Shown here piece after piece: positions 62,040-64,000 of a stretch of DNA of 64,000 bases; position 1 is the first letter of the stretch, and each line of letters starts with the position of its first letter. The position numbers and the translations under genes were made by a program. This DNA is from Streptomyces paludis. Its GTDB lineage: Bacteria; Actinomycetota; Actinomycetes; Streptomycetales; Streptomycetaceae. The notes under the pieces are model-generated. The model was not told the DNA's origin. It ran no database searches and saw nothing but the letters and a program-made list of their open reading frames with translations. The DNA is taken from positions 5,518,001 to 5,582,000 of the forward strand of contig NZ_CP031194.1 of the NCBI RefSeq assembly GCF_003344965.1, written 5' to 3'.

Positions 62040-64000
62040 ATGCAGCAGCGGAACGCGCGGCGGAACAAGCCGCGGTACCGGCCGTCGGGGAAGCTGCGGA
62101 AGACGCTGCTGGGCGGTGGCGCCCTCGTGGTGCTCCTCGGCCTCAACGCCCCCGCCGCCTACTCCTTCGCCGCCGAGAAGTACCACGCGTACAAGATCGC
62201 CCAGCCCGGCTACAAGCAGCGCTACGGCTCCTGGTCGATGCTCGACGTCCCCAAGAAGTTCCGTACGAACGCGATCCACGCGGCCCTGCTGCACAGCGGC
62301 AAGGTGCTGATCGTCGCGGGCTCCGGCAACAACCAGCGGAAGTTCGACGAGGGCTCCTTCGACACCATCCTCTGGAACCCGGCCGACAACTCCTTCAAGC
62401 GGATCCCCACCCCCGAGGACTTCTTCTGCGCCGGCCACTCCCAGCTCCCCGACGGACGGCTGCTGGTGGCGGGCGGCACCGCGCGCTACGAGGTCCTCGA
62501 CGGCGAGGTCAGCCGGGCCGGCGGCGGTATGCGCGTCAAGAACGAGAGCCCGGACCGGGCCCACACGTTCAAGAAGGGCACCCGCTTCCGCTCCCCGTCG
62601 GGCATCGAGTACGTCTCCACCACCGACGTCACCGTCCCCAAGGCCAAGAAGGAGTTCCAGGTCGGCTACGGCAAGAGCGGCCGGATGCTGCCCTGGCGGA
62701 CCAAGATCACGGCCGGCGAGGCCCGGGTCTTCGTGGAAGCCGTCGACAAGGGCCCCCAGGCGCTCACCACCCAGGCCGCCCAGTACGAGATCCTCGGCCT
62801 CAAGGGCAAGGACGCCGACAACCTCTACGGCCTCGCGCAGAAACTCACCACCGAGAAGCAGGACTTCCAGGGCATCAAGTCGGCCTACGAGTTCGACCCC
62901 AGGGCCGAGAAGTACGTCCCCGTCGACCCGATGCGCGAAGCCCGCTGGTACCCCACCCTCGTCACCCTGGACGACGGCAAGGTCCTCGCCGTCTCCGGCC
63001 TGGACGATGTCGGCGCCGTGGTCACCGGCGACAACGAGCTGTACGACCCGGCGACCAAGAAGTGGTCCCCGGGCCCCGCCCGCTACTTCCCCACCTACCC
63101 CGCGCTCTTCCTCACCAAGGGCGGCAAACTCTTCTACTCCGGCTCCAACGCCGGTTACGGGCCCGCCGACAAGGGCCGGCAGCCGGGGCTCTGGGACCTG
63201 AAGCGGAACACCTTCACCAAGGTCGACGGGCTCACCGACGCCGACCAGACCGAGACCTCCGCCTCCCTGATGCTGCCCCCGGTCCAGGACCAGCGGGTGA
63301 TGCTGCTGGGCGGCGGCGGGGTCGGCGAGTCGCCCCGGTCCACCGCCCGTACGGCCATCGTCGACCTCAACCGCGACAGCCCCGCCTTCACGGCCGGCCC
63401 GAAGCTGCCGCAGGGCACCCGCTACCTCAGCAGCGTGCTCCTCCCCGACGACACGGTCTTCACCACCGGCGGCTCCTCCGGCTACCGGGGCCGCAGCGCC
63501 AGCGACATCCTCAAGGCGCAGTTCTACGACCCCAAGGCCAACGTCTTCCGGCCGGCCGCCGACCCCACCGTCGGCCGCAACTACCACTCCGAGGCGCTGC
63601 TGCTCCCGGACGGCCGGGTCGTCACCTTCGGCTCCGACCCGCTCTTCAACGACGCCGACAACACCAAACTCGGCACCTTCGAACAGCGGGTGGAGATCTA
63701 CACCCCGCCCTATCTCCAGGGCGACAAGGGCAAGAAGGAGAACCGCCCGTCCCTCGGCTCCGGTCCCGACCGGCTCGACGCCAAGGGCCGCGCCACCTTC
63801 CGCACCCCCCACCCGGAGCGCATCGCGAAGGCCCGTCTGATGCGCCCCAGCGCCGTCACCCACACGACGGACGTGGAACAGCGCTCCGTTGACCTCAAGA
63901 TCGGCAAGGCCAAGGGCGCGGTGACCATCGAGGCGCCCAATGACCGGGCGATGGTGCCCCCGGGCTGGTACATGCTCTTCGCCACGGACACGGCGGGCGT
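62040..64000 (+). CDS. glxA: GlxA-like mononuclear copper radical oxidase, 3' end beyond window
   Basis: ATG at 62040 after AGGAGG; 653 codons are visible and the frame is open at the window edge. A basic N-terminus and one membrane helix (about 22-44) anchor it to the membrane. Kelch-type repeats of the galactose/glyoxal oxidase fold follow. Likely radical-site residues: Cys130 in PEDFFCAGHSQL, Trp/Tyr in EARWYPTLVTLDDGK, and the Tyr-His pair in GRNYHSEALLLPDG. The C-terminal DUF1929 domain begins near RVEIYTPPYL. The order after the glycosyltransferase is that of cslA-glxA, required for tip glycan deposition. Only about 20 residues should be missing. Confidence 0.88.
   Translation, partial: MQQRNARRNKPRYRPSGKLRKTLLGGGALVVLLGLNAPAAYSFAAEKYHAYKIAQPGYKQRYGSWSMLDVPKKFRTNAIHAALLHSGKVLIVAGSGNNQRKFDEGSFDTILWNPADNSFKRIPTPEDFFCAGHSQLPDGRLLVAGGTARYEVLDGEVSRAGGGMRVKNESPDRAHTFKKGTRFRSPSGIEYVSTTDVTVPKAKKEFQVGYGKSGRMLPWRTKITAGEARVFVEAVDKGPQALTTQAAQYEILGLKGKDADNLYGLAQKLTTEKQDFQGIKSAYEFDPRAEKYVPVDPMREARWYPTLVTLDDGKVLAVSGLDDVGAVVTGDNELYDPATKKWSPGPARYFPTYPALFLTKGGKLFYSGSNAGYGPADKGRQPGLWDLKRNTFTKVDGLTDADQTETSASLMLPPVQDQRVMLLGGGGVGESPRSTARTAIVDLNRDSPAFTAGPKLPQGTRYLSSVLLPDDTVFTTGGSSGYRGRSASDILKAQFYDPKANVFRPAADPTVGRNYHSEALLLPDGRVVTFGSDPLFNDADNTKLGTFEQRVEIYTPPYLQGDKGKKENRPSLGSGPDRLDAKGRATFRTPHPERIAKARLMRPSAVTHTTDVEQRSVDLKIGKAKGAVTIEAPNDRAMVPPGWYMLFATDTAG

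Noticed and set aside
62022..63863. 613-aa ORF antisense to the GlxA-like gene
   Set aside because: The plus strand has a membrane anchor, kelch repeats and the radical-site motifs; the antisense frame has only Gly/Val/Leu-rich shadow sequence.

Overview
The window is high-GC actinobacterial DNA, almost certainly a Streptomyces chromosome core. It shows GTG/TTG starts, strong third-position G+C, a rho with a long disordered insert, nucS, an atpIBEFHAGDC operon and the polarity genes scy and filP, in the order I know from Streptomyces coelicolor. That comparison is from memory; no search was run.

Layout. Positions 1-8752 hold the thrB end, rho, an LCP cell-wall ligase, rpmE, prfA, prmC, a threonylcarbamoyl-AMP synthase and a PTP-like protein lacking its catalytic Cys. 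Positions 8753-14365 interrupt the usual order. A 1.4-kb gene-free block carries three copies of a ~400-bp repeat, two of them facing each other. It is followed by an accessory cluster: alpha/beta hydrolase, GNAT acetyltransferase, XRE regulator with a TPR-like C-terminus, and, divergently, a possible leader peptide, a HATPase anti-sigma-like protein, a 39-aa Gly/Asp/Cys peptide and an unknown 135-aa protein. Positions 14436-25317 carry glyA, a WecA-type transferase and the F1Fo-ATP synthase operon.

Positions 25445-34639 carry a DUF2550 protein, a GH18 chitinase with a classic direct-repeat chitinase promoter, a NarL-type two-component pair, a membrane protein, an MFS/LacI divergent pair sharing a perfect 28-bp palindrome, a PduO adenosyltransferase and a 3-hydroxyacyl-CoA dehydrogenase. 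Positions 34819-41396 carry a STAS protein, a membrane-anchored P-loop ATPase, an inverted-repeat intergenic block, nucS, a small conserved protein, an LLM oxidoreductase and a zinc-ribbon-like protein. Positions 41421-45458 are two tandem ABC ATPase/permease pairs. Positions 45614-50383 are filP and scy.

Positions 50543-53400 carry methylmalonyl-CoA epimerase, a thiolase and MeaB. Together with the PduO adenosyltransferase they support B12-dependent acyl-CoA metabolism. Positions 53476-56403 hold a secreted PepSY protein divergent from an OmpR/HK pair, with an operator-like repeat between them. The rest is a MarR regulator, a three-gene AIM24 operon, a DUF3817 membrane protein, a thiamine-binding-type protein, and a CslA-like glycosyltransferase followed by a GlxA-like copper oxidase that runs off the right end.

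The best candidate for something undescribed is 11.0-14.4 kb: a TPR-type XRE regulator facing very small ORFs, one of them a strongly initiated Cys-containing peptide gene. No tRNA, rRNA, CRISPR array or transposase was recognised.
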